Shown: positions 23,179-35,394, numbered from the stretch's first letter. The stretch: 64,000 bases of DNA from Sipunculus nudus (GCA_026874595.1 CM049318.1:24137456-24201455), one strand, 5' to 3'. Notes: generated by a model from the letters alone, not told the origin. Program-made: numbers and translations.

Positions 23179-24868
23179 TACCGTGTCAAAGCTGGAATAA
23201 ACGTGCTGGATTTCGCAGTTAATATGAAGAACTTTATTTTTGGAAGTTTAATCTTGCGTATAAATTAGTTTTCAACAAAAAGGCGCGCGATCATGCTTGT
23301 GAAGCGGATAATTCTCCGGAGTTCGGACTTGTGAAAAAAAGTTGTCTTGCCCCCGTAGCAGTGGAGTTCATTACCTTGTTCTTTTCTAACTGGTATATCG
23401 CGCATACTCAACGTGCTTACGGTTTCTAAGACATTTTAGTGCTGGAAACGAGTGCCTGTGATAGAACCCCCTGTTAATTGCATAAGATTCACGTTTGTGG
23501 TTCTGTTGAATCAGCGGGGAACTCTCTCCCACAGGCATTCGGACTCTATTCCTATGAATGGAGGGTAAATGTTAGGGATAACTATATGACTGTACTTGGA
23601 AAGTATTGTTCACATGGTACTAACTGGTCATACAAAAGAAGCCTTATTGATGAAATTACTTTTTCTAAATATAATCCTTTGGTATTGTTTATGGTTTCAT
23701 TTAGATATACCAGGGTATTAAATTCCATGTTCCATGGATGACCTGTTTAATATACCAGACAGTAAAGCCATATTTAAATAAAACATCGACATCTCCTTTG
23801 GTTGTTCATTTATTTATGACAGTTCTGAGTCTCCGTTTATCTTTGATGCCCATACAGTGTATAGTCATAAGAAATACACTTGCGGATTTTAAGACCCGCA
23901 TGGAGATAAACCCTTTCCATATGTAGGAGGCCAACATGGGTATAATCCATGTTATACACTCAACGCATGCAGTAACTTTTGTATGATTAATAAGTTTAGT
24001 TTTAATATTATTTTATTTCAGTACCTGTTTTAACGCATTTAACTGGTGATAAAAAGTTCAGGTTGGAGGAAGATTTAAACGCTATCTCAACAGTCTTGCT
24101 TACAAGGTGACTATCTTTTTGCCACATACCTATGCCCACAGAGTCACAGGATCGTGGCGAAGACTGTGATATTACCCTTCATGTATGCTGCTCCGCAAAC
24201 CCTATCAATTAATCACGTTTTCCAAAGAAAAATTCTACGGCATTCGCATGCGCACACTTGCAAAACATCAAAGGTCCGTATGCAGAACCCAGGCGGGACC
24301 CGGACTTAATGAATAGGGATATTGATAAATCATTTCCCCGTTCACTTCCCGCATTTCTAGAAAGGCCTTCTTTATAGCATGCAATAGAGCCTTTCAAGAC
24401 CCATGCTATTGAAAGGAAACAATATAATAAGAGGGAGGTAAAGCTTGCTTTTACTTGCTTTTACAGTGAAGGCTTAGTCTCACACACAACATGTGTCGGC
24501 ACGGCGACTTTGCACGCAGCAGGAAGAATTAATGGCCTTAATGGTGTGCGGCATATATTATATGTTGATGTATGAATAGCATGCTGGTCCATTGTTAATC
24601 CTATAAAAGTGTGCATATATATGCACTATACAGTTTCGAATAATAATTAAAAAATAACATAAGATTCAATGCTTATTGTTGGTTTCAATAATATAATTCT
24701 AATATGTCGATGAGAATACTTGATCTATAATAAGGCGATATTTGTAACGGGTGAGTATGTTTTGCGCATGAGCAGAGATTAACCGAAGAATAAGCTTCTG
24801 TGTTATGAGCCTACCGTTGACAGCCAACCTGTTGAACCAGCAAGGTATTGTATAATAGATCTTCTAAA

Positions 24869-24985
24869 ATGTCTTACCAAAATCAGAAACCGGATGATCT
24901 GCCAAATGGACTCCATCCACATGTAGGATCTAGTGAAAATGTGCAACGCATTAATAATATATACAGTGAACCAACACCCGGTTAA
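24869..24985 (+). CDS. Candidate small exon or micro-ORF, copy A
   Basis: A 38-codon frame beginning MSYQNQKPDDLPNG and ending NNIYSEPTPG, then TAA. The paralogous position in copy B (35395-35511) has a frame of exactly the same length, while the surrounding paralogous DNA has many indels. The peptide is hydrophilic, with an IYSEP motif near the C-terminus that would suit a cytoplasmic tail or a terminal exon. Against a coding role, about 14 of the 15 nucleotide differences between copies change the amino acid, so there is no sign of purifying selection on the protein. The upstream sequence in copy A lacks a clean splice acceptor at the ATG. No family is recognised. Confidence 0.28.
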   Translation: MSYQNQKPDDLPNGLHPHVGSSENVQRINNIYSEPTPG

Positions 24986-26199
24986 TTTCCGTTTTCAAAA
25001 GTTAAAATTCTTGGGATTGACTTCGTTTTATTAAATGAAGTAGCATCGGGAAAGGGGATGCGATTCTTAACATTGTTATCTTTGCATGACAGTAATATTT
25101 TTTTCATGTTTCCTGAAGATAATAATTTTCATTCTTTAATAAGAGAATCTGTTAATGGAATGTGATAATTTTTATTTGATGGAAAAATATGTTAAACCTG
25201 AAAAACATTAACTTCAGTATTCATCGGCGCTTGACAGTTTTATGCCGTCCTAATTGGACTATCCATCTAATTCAATGATAGGATATTGTAACTTTGATAA
25301 ATACGTGTTGATGGACGCCTGGAGGCTTCAGTAGTATTAACAAAAGCATAAAACGCCTGATTAAAACATGTATAGATCCGTCTGAAGTATAATTTATCTC
25401 TACATGGAAGTGTTTTTGACACCAGATGCTGGCGGCCACAGACGAATATATGTAACACTAATGACTGCTTCCAGACATCGCAGGATTGATAGGATTCAAT
25501 CGAAATACTTATTATGTAATGTTTTGATAATTCAGTATCAACAGTAAGAAATGGTTAAATTTGCAATCCTTAAATGGGTAAGTTACATGTGTGTGTTTTG
25601 ATATGACGATATATTATATCGTACCACTAAGGGTGATCCTCTTTACACACTCTTGAAAGAACATGTGCTTCTGGCAGGGAATTAATTCATTTAAGTTTTA
25701 ATTATGTCAGTAAAAAATATCGCGTGATGTATTTTCTCCGACATGGAAGATTCCCTTATGTGACCAATGTTCTAATTATCAGGTCATCATGACCAACAAT
25801 CAAGGTATAATTTCAGTTTTAATGAAACTATGATCTTGACCTGTACTCGTTTGACCAATACATTTGGATTTACTAATGTATACAGACATATAACATGTTG
25901 CGTAGAATTGAAATGTGATGTCGTACCTCCATTTATATACATGTATACAGTATTTTTAATATATGTAGTATTGGTTTGGTATAAATACATGCCCGTATCC
26001 TGCACGGTAAGAAGTCTCGCACACCTTTTCAATGCATTATGTGTTTAAAGTTTCCACTTTCAGTCTTGTAAAATAAATTTATTTAAGTATATAAAATTCA
26101 GTGAACTAACGTTATATGATTGAACCATTTTTGAAAAGACGCATCATATATATAGTTTCCCATAAAGCATTTGTACTTTAAGCTGGAAAAGGGAAGCTG

Positions 26200-27240
26200 G
26201 AAAAAAAAACACAGAAAAACACAAGCAAATTCATGGAATTAATGTCCCCCGCTTTGGGATCTTGTTGTTTTTCATGCTTGATAAAGGACGGACTGACAGA
26301 GTGACAGACAGACAGACAGAAGCAAGACACTCCAAAACAAATCCCAAACAGGGTATGCATAAGAGCAATGTCTGACCAAAAGTTGAATGAAATCGGATAA
26401 AATTTTGGAAAGTTATGCCACAGAAACGAAAACCTAACAAACTGACAGAGTGACAGACAAATGGCAGACACTCGAAACCAATCCCAACCATAGTAAGCAT
26501 GAGAGCAATCACTGACCAAAATTTGAATGAAATAAGACAATATTTTGGAAAGTAAAGGCACAGACAAGAAAAGCTGACAGACGGACAGACAGAAGCCAGA
26601 CACTCCAAAACCAATCCCAACCAAGGTAAGCATAGGAGCAATTACTGACCAAAATTTGAATGAAATAGGATAATATTTAGGAAAGTTATCGCATGGAAAT
26701 GAAAACCTGACAGCCAGACAGACAAAGTGACAGACATACAGACAGACAGCAGAAGTCAGACATTCCAAAACCTATCTCAACCAAGGTATGCATGAGTGCA
26801 ATCACTGCCCAAAATTTGAATGAAATCGGATAATATTTAGGAAAGTAATCGCACGGAAACGAAAACTTGACGGATGGACAGACAAAGTGACAGACAGACA
26901 GACAGAAACCAGACACTCCAAAACCAATCCCAACCAAGGTATGCATGAGAGCAATCACTGCCCAAAATTTAAATGAAATCGGATAATATTTAGGAACGTT
27001 ATTGCACGGAAACGAAAACCTGACAGACAGACAGACAAAGTGACAGACAGACAGATAGAAACCAGACACTCCAAAACCAATCCCAACCAAGGTATGCATG
27101 AGAGCAATCACTGACCCAAATTTGGATAAAATCGGATAATATTTAGGAAAGTTATCGCACGGAAACGAAACCTGACGGACGGACAGACAGACAGACAGAC
27201 AGACAGAAGGACAGACAGACAGACAGACAAACCCAAAACA
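26200..27240. repeat. Satellite-like tandem repeat of about 153 bp, with (GACA)n
   Basis: The unit marker GACACTCCAAAACC (or a variant) recurs at about 26326, 26467, 26599, 26759, 26912 and 27065, giving spacings of 132-160 bp that settle at 153. Each unit contains a variable (GACA)n tract, CAATCCCAACCAAGGTATGC, and AAATCGGATAATATTTAGGA followed by AAGTTATCGCACGGAAACG. The array ends in a pure GACA tract at 27178-27235. Minus-strand frames reading FWSVIALMHTLVGIGF-like repeats are products of the array. Copy B lacks it. Confidence 0.92.
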
Positions 27241-27977
27241 ATGTCACCCGCTGCATACGTATGAGTGGACTATTCTAACCCTGCAAAGAATAATGATACT
27301 TTAAAATGGACGATCCTGCTCAGAGCATTGTTTAGAATACGGTAAACCTAGAGTTAAAAAACTACACATTTATTATTTATCATCAAGTTAATTTCAATTC
27401 CGAAGGAGACTTTACAAGTCTTCACACTGCAAGAACACAAAGATGTTTGTCCTTGCATCCCTGCTTTAATTAAAATCAGAACTTTATTGTCGTCCTATTC
27501 TGAGACTGTGATATGTCAAAAGAAAACCACTTTTTTTTTTATAAATCTTGTCTCAAGGGACGTGGACAAGATATATGGAAACGAGGATTCTTCCTGGCCA
27601 TGCAAATAGCAAAACAAATTAGAGGAGAAAGTGCCTCTTGGTTAAAAACCTCATATGACTCTGTTGAGAGATAACTCTTGGGGTTTTTAGTTCCTGGGCC
27701 GATTATTTATAAAAGTACTAAATAAATATTTTAACAGCTTCATAACAGTCTTTCATAAGAAGTCTAAAATAAGTTTAATGATGAGAGCGTTGGGTGTTTC
27801 TATAGTTCTGTTATGTTTTGATACCATTTTGTAAAAAAACTCTTGTGAATTTAAAGAATTTAAAACTCCTTTTTAATACTGCTTTCGGTAATTGTAAGCG
27901 CCACGGTTTTATATAAAAATGGGAAACAATAACTATTCACTGTGTGACAACATACATCATGAAACACTATCCTCAGG

Positions 27978-28080
27978 CAGGGGCGATAATACAGGGGATT
28001 GGGGTATATATTCCTCCCATTTTTAAGCAAGAGGGATGGTCCATGTAATACCCCCAACCCGAATATTTTTATAATATTTC
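27978..28080 (+). mobile_element. Fragment of the CAGGGGCG hAT-like family
   Basis: Starts CAGGGGCGATAATACAGGGG and continues with TATATATTCCTCCC, AAGCAAGAGGG and ATGTAATACCCCC, paralleling 21026-21110. No right end was identified. Confidence 0.45.
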
Positions 28081-28284
28081 TTTATCGGAAATAAAATAAA
28101 AGTAATATCTAGAATAAAATACTTTGGTTCCAATTCTGAGTTTATAATGAAATATATCAGAACCCGGCGTAGAAACAACATATGCTTGAAACATAATACT
28201 ATTCTTCATTTTCGGATCGGATGTTCATCTTCACTAGAGAACTAATAATAATATTTAGAGTGTTTCAAGTGAATACGGATCACT

Positions 28285-28605
28285 TTTAGTTGGGAATTTC
28301 GGGACGGCTGGCAGGAGCGGATCCAGGGGGGGGGGGGGTCTTGTGGGACGGCTGGCAGAAGCGGATCCAGGCCCCCCCCCCCCTTTTTTTTCCTGTCGCC
28401 GCAGCCTTTTTTAAGGGTTTCAGACCAAATTTTACGACCTGAACCCCCCTTTTCCAGACATTGGGACCTTTTTTTTAAAGGAATTTTACGAGTCCTCCTT
28501 GATTGGACCCCGTTTTCCTGAATCCTGGATCAACCCCTGGCTTGGACTGTTTGTCTGAAATGTCATACATCAAGCGCATGCTTACAAAATATTACCTATT
28601 AAAAA
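28285..28605 (+). repeat. Dispersed repeat R1, copy 2, split by a hAT MITE
   Basis: The left part (GGGAATTTCGGGACGGCTGG) and the right part (GGACTGTTTGTCTGAAATGT through ACAAAATATTACCT) flank the hAT MITE at 28312-28539. The paralogous copy at 40680-40780 in duplication copy B is uninterrupted, which dates the MITE insertion after the duplication. Confidence 0.6.
28356..28539. mobile_element. hAT MITE with GCGGATCCAGG ends
   Basis: The left end CAGAAGCGGATCCAGG and the right end, which reverse-complements to CAGGGGTTGATCCAGG, form imperfect inverted repeats. The body starts with a C homopolymer and contains AAGGGTTTCAGACCAA, shared with the copy at 34131-34301. Directly upstream (28312-28345) is a second CAGGAGCGGATCCAGG followed by a G run, so two left ends lie in tandem, as if one element inserted next to or into another. 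Confidence 0.65.
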
Positions 28606-28834
28606 AATTCATCCATGTTTTTTAATATGCCTTTAAATCAAATGTTCTTGAAGGAAATACGCTACCCTCTGCACTACATTTATACCTATGCCGTCTGAGC
28701 ATTTAGAAGCCCCGGTGCATTGTGGGCTGCACATGCCCAGAAACCACAAGCATTAGAGTCTTGAGAGTCCTATTCTGTGCTCTATGGACAGCACCATAAT
28801 ATGGTATGTGACACCCTTCAGCCAGAGCTTGGTT

Positions 28835-29030
28835 CTATTTAGCGGAAACCTCTTCCAGTTAAGATTGTGGGGATTGGCTGGTCTGTTTTTCTCAGCTGTG
28901 AAATTTCAAAACCAAAATTGGTCAATTACAAGCAAACACCGTATGTTTCCATTTCACATAGGCATGCTAACAAAGTATTATTTTTACTGTGAAGTCCTTA
29001 CCACACTATACCCCAGGTTCATGTAATTTG
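28835..29030 (+). repeat. Dispersed repeat R1, copy 3
   Basis: Aligns with 40960-41170 in copy B and with 20780-20950: GAAACCTCTTCCAGTTAAGA, TTGTGGGGATTGGCTGG, CAAGCAAACACC, TTTCACATAGGCATGCT, ACTGTGAAGTCCTTACCA. Present in both duplication copies, so it predates the duplication. Confidence 0.6.
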
Positions 29031-30936
29031 CCGTGAAACTATTCTTATCCAACATATCTTAAGGGACTACAATAACATTACCATCTTTATTACCTTTGTA
29101 CCGACGCCACTTTTATATTTAGAACCCAAAGGCATAGGGCTTTTATACCTACAATCCCTAAGCAACCGTGTCGTACTCAGTGCGCAGTGTTTAATACAAG
29201 GTCTTTCAACTTATGACCGAGCAAACAAAGATTGTGCTTTTACTGGATGCAGAGCAATCATAAAAGTTAAACTTATTTATTGATGCCACAGAGGCCATAT
29301 GTCTTTGACTCCATGATATGACATACGAAATCAGAGGTAATTCTTACTTCAAATAACAAAATTTATCCCAAAGGAACAGTTATATAAAAGAATAAACAAG
29401 GCCGTAGATCCTCAAGGAATATTATCAGTGGTTTTCGATTCAAATATCCACTTAGCTGACTAGGTTGACATTTTGATCACGTGTTATTTCAGGTCGCTGT
29501 CCTCTCCGTTCCCTTGTCTACCGATAATAAATGTAACAATAAAAAGCTATTGATACATAATGACTAGTGTCATCGTGACAGGCATGCAGTGATTCTATTA
29601 ACTCAATGCTTGTACAAAAGTCTGTTGTCCTTAGGGAGCTGCGTTTCTTAAGACACAATAAATATCAGCGTACTGAAGTTATGTAAGCTTATAGGATATA
29701 TAGGATAGTCTTTTTATGTTTAACGGATACGGAATAGTGATTTGTTCATTTGAAAAGGCATCATACACAGCTTTATAGTTTAATAATCATAAATTTGCAT
29801 GAATGGTGTGTATATTTCACAGTTAGCAGCCTTTGTTCCTTGGCGATGATATATACATTGTATATGTATGCTATAGACATCAGATAAATTCATATAAACA
29901 TTAATATAAAGAATCAAAATGTTAATAACAAGATGGTAAATCATCAAGGTGGTATAAACCTGTAGGACGGTATTAAAAAAGATGAGTATTGTTACGTAGA
30001 ATAATCTCAATTTGTTTCAAAACATTATGACCGAATTAAAACATATTGATGATATAAAAGCTATGTTTGTTAACTTTATGAGGGCTTTAAAAAAATAGTG
30101 GTTATATATCAATATTAGGTTAATCGTTTTTCAGATTCATATAGTTAAAGAGAAATCTGAAAGCAGAAAGACAATTTGCGACAGATATAACGGTACAGAA
30201 GCTAGACCTGACAGCAGCTAAGAATAAACCCTATATCTGTAAAATAAGGTCAGGCAGGAAAGCTGGCTCTACTCTATCACTATCTCTCTAAGCTATCTCT
30301 AGCATCAGGACCAACTTACTCCTGTCCAGCTGGATACTAAAATGTATGTAAAAAATTAGAATTAGAGATTTCTTATATATTTCGGGTATTCCGTAGCTAT
30401 TCGCAGCATCAAATTCCCAGATTCTTTTTCTACAAAATGTAATCTGGTGCACCTGTATCATATTTTATTTCCCAAGCATGCAATTAGCTTATAGGTTCCA
30501 ATTTGTTAGCGTCACAACACTTTTTTTTCTGTTTTCATCTGCATTCGCTGTTTCCATACACGCATTATAAACTTAGATAACGATTTTAGATATGTTACTA
30601 AAATGTTTTGTAAAATCCCAAGAAGACAGCCATGATAAAGTAATCACCATAGAATAGGAGAGATTATATACTACATTATACAAATCATGTACCATAAATG
30701 TCTACGGATGGAAATGTCTGTATTTAATGATTTCCGAGCGTGTCATTATCAAGCTAGACCTGGCGTTAAAAGCTTGCATGGTTTCTAACGTCATAAAAAT
30801 ATATGACTTTATACGGTTATAATCTTACATCATGAATGCTGTAAGTAAGATCTTTTAACTTTTATTTACATTCGGCTTACAAATTCAGGAGAGCTTTCAT
30901 CACATCTGCTTGTACGATCAAGATAGGTATGGGGTA

Positions 30937-31010
30937 GGACGTAGCTCACAGAGTAGGGTTTTGGACTTCTGGAAAGAGGGTCCATGGTTCGAACCCAGGG
31001 CGGACCCTCG
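30937..31010 (+). mobile_element. tRNA-derived SINE head, copy A
   Basis: GGACGTAGCTCACAGAGTAG contains an A-box-like stretch and ATGGTTCGAACCCAGGG a perfect B box (GGTTCGAACCC), with tRNA-like spacing and a closing GGACCC. Homology to copy B extends to about 31140, which would be the SINE body. The same element sits at 43243 in copy B with a decayed B box (GTGTTCGGACCG), so it predates the duplication. A complete cloverleaf was not found. Confidence 0.6.
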
Positions 31011-31204
31011 AAAGGTAAAATGATGAAGATCCATAAAACCGGAGAGATTCGTTCCAGTATCTTAAAAAAAATCATGATTTCTGGATTTTTAAAAACCCTG
31101 TGCTTTTAAAAACCCAAGCCTAGAAGAGCCTCAAAATGACATTTTTTTAGTACCTTTATATTTTCCTTCATAAAGAGATGTACTAAAAGGTCATCGGCTC
31201 ACCC

Positions 31205-31925
31205 TACGAGACTTCAAAGTTGTAGCCTGTTGGAGAAATATACATAGTTTGTAATGTAAATGGTTGACACCTTTTGAAAAAGACTAGCTGTGTGTGGGTT
31301 CTTGTACACAAGCTTTCGGGTGCTCGGCCCCCTTCCTCAGGTGTAAATGGAGCAGTTCCTCAGGTAGCTGTTCCCAGTATGGTTCATTTGGACAGGATTA
31401 TGGCAAAGCTTGTCGGGTCTATTGTTAAGTTGTGTCGGTGCCGGCTGAATTAGGGGATTGGTGGATTAGTGATCATGATTTCCAGGTAGCAGGTGTCCAG
31501 TGAAGTGGTTACTGATCCTTAAAAGCAAGGGAGTGTTCCAAGTTTTCAATTGTTGTGTTGTGTAATGGTGTAAAAATAAAAAAGTATGTACATAGTCTAA
31601 AATAGTTGAGTCCTTTGTTTAGTCTTTGTAATGGGTTAGGAATCCATTATCTCTGTTTAATCCCATATTTATACAGTCAAACTGTTCTATGTGTTTCAGT
31701 TCCCATATTCTTTTGTTGTGTGTATCTGGCAGATTATACATAGTTTGAGATAACAGATTAAAAAAGGCAATAAGAAGATATTTCCCGGTCTTGTTATTTT
31801 TGGAATGTTACTTTTTTATACTATGCTTAAAAAAGGCATCATGACATAGACAACACTTTAGAATACTGTGTCCTACATCACACATATTTCTGGGGGTTTG
31901 ACCAAAGTATTGCACTCATATTGTG
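31205..31925 (-). mobile_element. Penelope-like retroelement remnant (C-terminal part and 3' tail)
   Basis: On the minus strand, 31619-31800 reads as a continuous C-terminal peptide containing LPDTHNKRIWELKHIEQFD and ending GLNRDNGFLTHYKD before a stop. This resembles the end of GIY-YIG-type proteins of Penelope-like elements. Upstream (to about 31920) another frame-compatible piece reads VQYFGQTPRNMCDVGHSIL then ILKCCLCHDAFFKHSIKK, separated by a TAA. Downstream in element sense is a tail with ACACCTGAGGAAGGGGGCC and CGAAAGCTTGTG (31311-31345), ending near CAGGCTACAACTTTG. Stops show it is dead. Copy B has no counterpart, so it inserted after the duplication. The family call rests on memory of such tails. 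Confidence 0.6.
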
Positions 31926-32990
31926 AACTGATCCGTCTCGTCCTTTTAGAAATCGATCAATCCTGAAGCAATTAGTACTGAGTCAAACTAACCAGTCATG
32001 CATGATGGGGGACCTGGGGCACTACAACACAGCCGATCAATTTAATTGTCTTAAAACCTGTCATTTTGCAAATATTTCTTAATATCTCCTTGTGTTTCAG
32101 TATGGTCATCGAAAAAGATAATTGATGAGTTGATCCATGCCATACAAGGCCAAGGTGAAACACACTTTGTTGACGGGGTTCCATCATTACATTTTTTTGT
32201 TAAAAAAGTAAGAGAATAAATCGTAGTCAAAGGTTATCAATACAACTTTCACTTCAATTCATGAAATTTATCAACGATAATCAGAAAAAGAATGGCTGTG
32301 CAAGCCGCATGAGTTTGAGTGACAAATATGTTAAAAAACACAAATACTCCGTTTGAATTATTATATAATTTTTGTAACCTTTGTTTTGTTTGCCTATATA
32401 CGACAGCTATTGTTTAGCTATCTTTCTTATCCATTCGTTATTTTATCCCTTAACTGTTCTCAACAACATTAAAAATGGCAGATTGCATCTTGGATGTATA
32501 ATTTGTTTTTTATTACTAGCTGATAATTTTCAAATAAAAATGGTATATTTTTTAATGCAGAATTGTTCACAGGGTGAATATGATCGGGAACCGAGTAATA
32601 CAAATGTAGATTTAAAGTTAAAGTTTATTTTTGTCACCTCACGCGTCTTTGACATTTCCTTTACGGTCTATACGGAGGCACGTCTCATTAAAACGAACTG
32701 CAGTCGTAGTACTTAGGAAGCATTTAAAAGAGCTCTTTTCAAAAGTCGGTTTCAAAACATTTTATAAAAAACGCACAAAAATATCAAGTCTGAAATGAAA
32801 ATGAAACTGATATTCTCAATACATCGTTTTTCGTAAAATCTTTTTTTTTTTTTGCTGACTAGGCGGCGCAGTTTTTTTTATCTCCTTTTACGCTGTTTAA
32901 TCAGATGGTTGCTACATAAAAAATGACTTTTTGTGCTTGAAGAAAGAACTAGGAAGATAGGAGCATGTTTTTAACAATACAACAGACTAT

Positions 32991-32991
<1 letters not shown>

Positions 32992-33035
<44 letters not shown>
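32992..33035. repeat. (TA)n microsatellite
   Basis: About 43 bp of alternating TA near the right end of duplication copy A. Confidence 0.97.
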
Positions 33036-33037
<2 letters not shown>

Positions 33038-33900
33038 ATTTAATCATCGTTATTATGTATGTTTGGTACTGTGTTTAATGAAGCTTTGACCTTTGCTCTC
33101 ATTAACGTGTTAAAGGGTTCGCAGTATCCCTTAAACATAGCTTAACCATAACCTTGGACATGCCTTATGATCATATGTCAGAGCTATAGTAGTTGCATAT
33201 AAAAAATTGCCTTTTACGTGTCAAATTGAACAAGATTTAAAAGACAATATGAATTTTAATTATTTTGAAAGACGATATCCATTCTGATTTCAAGATGCAT
33301 GACTAATGATCGAGATTTATTTACACAAATCCTTTCATTAAATGAATTTACCGGGCATAAACATGGACATTGTTATACGCTGGAAATAATTTCCAACACA
33401 ATCATATTCGCACTTTCAGAGGATGACTTTATAAACCCTTTATTAAGATGAGAAGCGATGGAATATTATTAACAGAAGTCCATACCTCATCAAAAGCTTA
33501 TTTTTTTCATAAGCAGACATCTGCTAGCTGTGTTCCACACAATCCGATGCATATGCTATTGAAATCTTTAACGTCATGAAATAAAAACTGTTACATGTTG
33601 AATATTGCATTCATCTCCCTTTATGAGAGCTTACCGTTCTATTTTCCTTGTTTGCGTTACCGCCCTAAGGTGCAGAAGTCGGATCTGACCAAAGTGATTC
33701 TGGTAACAATATTCGCCATCAGCGGGAGGACATGCAACAGCCCCTACATAAAAGGCATATAATACTTGTGTTGATTTGGTTAGGACTTATACTGTAACGT
33801 AATGTTCAGTATGAATAAAACTATTGGCACTTATTCTCAAAAGAATCAGATAATTGTTGTCTAATGCGGCTCATATTTACACCTAGGCATCTATCGGGTG

Positions 33901-34140
33901 TTTTAGGCAATTTACATAGATCCCAATATTAATTTTTATAAGAATCCGTTTGTTGTTGTTGTGTCGAATCAGAGGGGAAACTATGCAACGGGCATTCTGA
34001 CTCATGCAATGCCCGAAGCAGTTTTAGGTAATTTACATAGATCCCAATATTAATTTTCATAAGAATCCGTTAGTTGTTGTGTCGAATCAGAGGGGAAACT
34101 ATGCAACGGGCATTCTGACTCATGCAATTCCCGAAGCAGA
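33901..34140 (+). repeat. Recent 121-bp tandem duplication
   Basis: The segment beginning TTTTAGGCAATTTACATAGA at 33901 is repeated from 34022 with only a handful of differences, including GTTGTTGTTGTTG versus GTTGTTG. Both copies end CCCGAAGCAG. Copy A has one equivalent, so this doubling is private to copy B and much younger than the segmental duplication. Confidence 0.92.
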
Positions 34141-34301
34141 TCCAGGAAAGGGTTCAGGGGATCCGGACCCCCCGTTTTTTCCCCAAGCTGCGCAACCTTT
34201 TCTTCAAGGGTTTCAGACCAATTTTTTGTGACCTGGATCAAGGTTATCTTTTTTAGGATTTGCCATAAGTCTAATTTTTCCTAAATCCCGGATCCGCCCC
34301 T
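34131..34301. mobile_element. hAT MITE with GCGGATCCAGG ends, second copy
   Basis: The left end CCGAAGCAGATCCAGG and right end CCCGGATCCGCCCCT form imperfect inverted repeats. The body shares AAGGGTTTCAGACCAA and GACCTGGA-like blocks with 28356-28539. It sits at the right edge of the 121-bp tandem duplication. Confidence 0.55.
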
Positions 34302-35394
34302 CAACTCCTATGAATCAAGGCTGAATGGTAGAGCGACCGGAGCTCGAAAATTATTGTTCACGCGGTTCTCTTCTTGTAAATTTCTCATACAAAACGAAAC
34401 CTTAATGATGAAATTAAATTTTCTAAATATAAACCGTTGGTATTGGTGCTTGGTTTCATTTATTGATAAAAGGCTTTTAAATTCGATGTTCCGTGGATTA
34501 TCCATTTAATATAGCAGACAGTAAAGCCGCATTTGAAGCAAACCACAGACATCTCGTTTGGTTGGTCAGTTTATTTGTGAAAACTCTTTCCGTTTATCTT
34601 CAAATCTCTAATCGCAATTTAGGCCTAGCGCCAAAGCGGACAGCCCCTTTCAGTAGCTGTAGGATCCAGTATTCGTATAATTGATTTAATTTTAACGCGT
34701 TAAAGCATACAATAATAATGGCATGGTTTCTAATTTAGTTTAAATATTATTTTACTTACATATTCATTTGCTCATATTTTACTGGTGATGAAAAGTTCCG
34801 GATGAATTTGATTATCAAAGTCATGCTATATGGTGGCTACCTTTTGCCATATATTTTCTTTGCCCCTCCTTAGAATCACAGGGGCGCGGCCATGTCTGCC
34901 ATGTATGCTGCTTCAAAAACCCCATCGATTCTATAATAATTCATAAAGACAAATAAACAAACTTCGCAATCCACATGTGCACGTTACCAAAACAATCTAA
35001 AGCCCATATGCAGAAAGCACGCAGGACCCGGCCTTATGGAATCGGGATAGTGATAAAATATTCCCCCGTGCAGTTCCTGAATGTCTGGCCCCTTATACAG
35101 CACAACGATAAAGCCTTTATTGTACTGTGCTGATGAAACGAAACGATAAAATAAGAACGAGTTATAGCTTACTTTTTATATTATTATTATATATTATGGA
35201 TTATTGAAGGAATATAAAGTAAAAAAGAAGTATAAAATTAAAAAAATGACAATGGAAATACTTGATGTATTATTATTCGATATTCATAAAGGGTGTTTTA
35301 TTTACACAGCATAGCGAAACCGGAACATGTAAGGATTTACCACTGACAACGAACCCATTACGCCAGTTAGGTATTGTATTATTGATCTTCTCAG

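Larger units (their letters stand above)
22345..33125 (+). repeat. Segmental duplication, copy A
   Basis: The segment aligns in the same order and orientation with 33228-48495. Anchor pairs (A/B): 22385/33260, 23640/34380, 24869/35395, 25300/36890, 26005/39150, 27410/39600, 29200/41260, 30010/42450, 30940/43245, 31960/43790, 32650/48040, 33092/48470. Identity by eye is moderate, with many indels, so the duplication is old. Private insertions are the MITE at 22870, the 153-bp satellite at 26200, the hAT MITE at 28356 and the Penelope-like remnant at 31205. Copy B starts within about 100 bp of the end of copy A, so the pair is tandem. Confidence 0.85.

Noticed and set aside
26178-27111. Minus-strand frames of 136-196 codons resembling a repeated membrane protein
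   Set aside because: They are shadows of the 153-bp satellite. The hydrophobic repeats change frame between units, and copy B lacks the region.
30937-31010. Functional tRNA gene
   Set aside because: The B box is perfect but no cloverleaf forms, and a decayed paralogue sits in copy B with the same SINE body.
32080-32215. Exon after a strong TTGTGTTTCAG acceptor, with an open frame to 32215 and a paralogue at 43928
   Set aside because: The two copies differ by an indel right after the acceptor, so the frames diverge at once. The peptide is not conserved.
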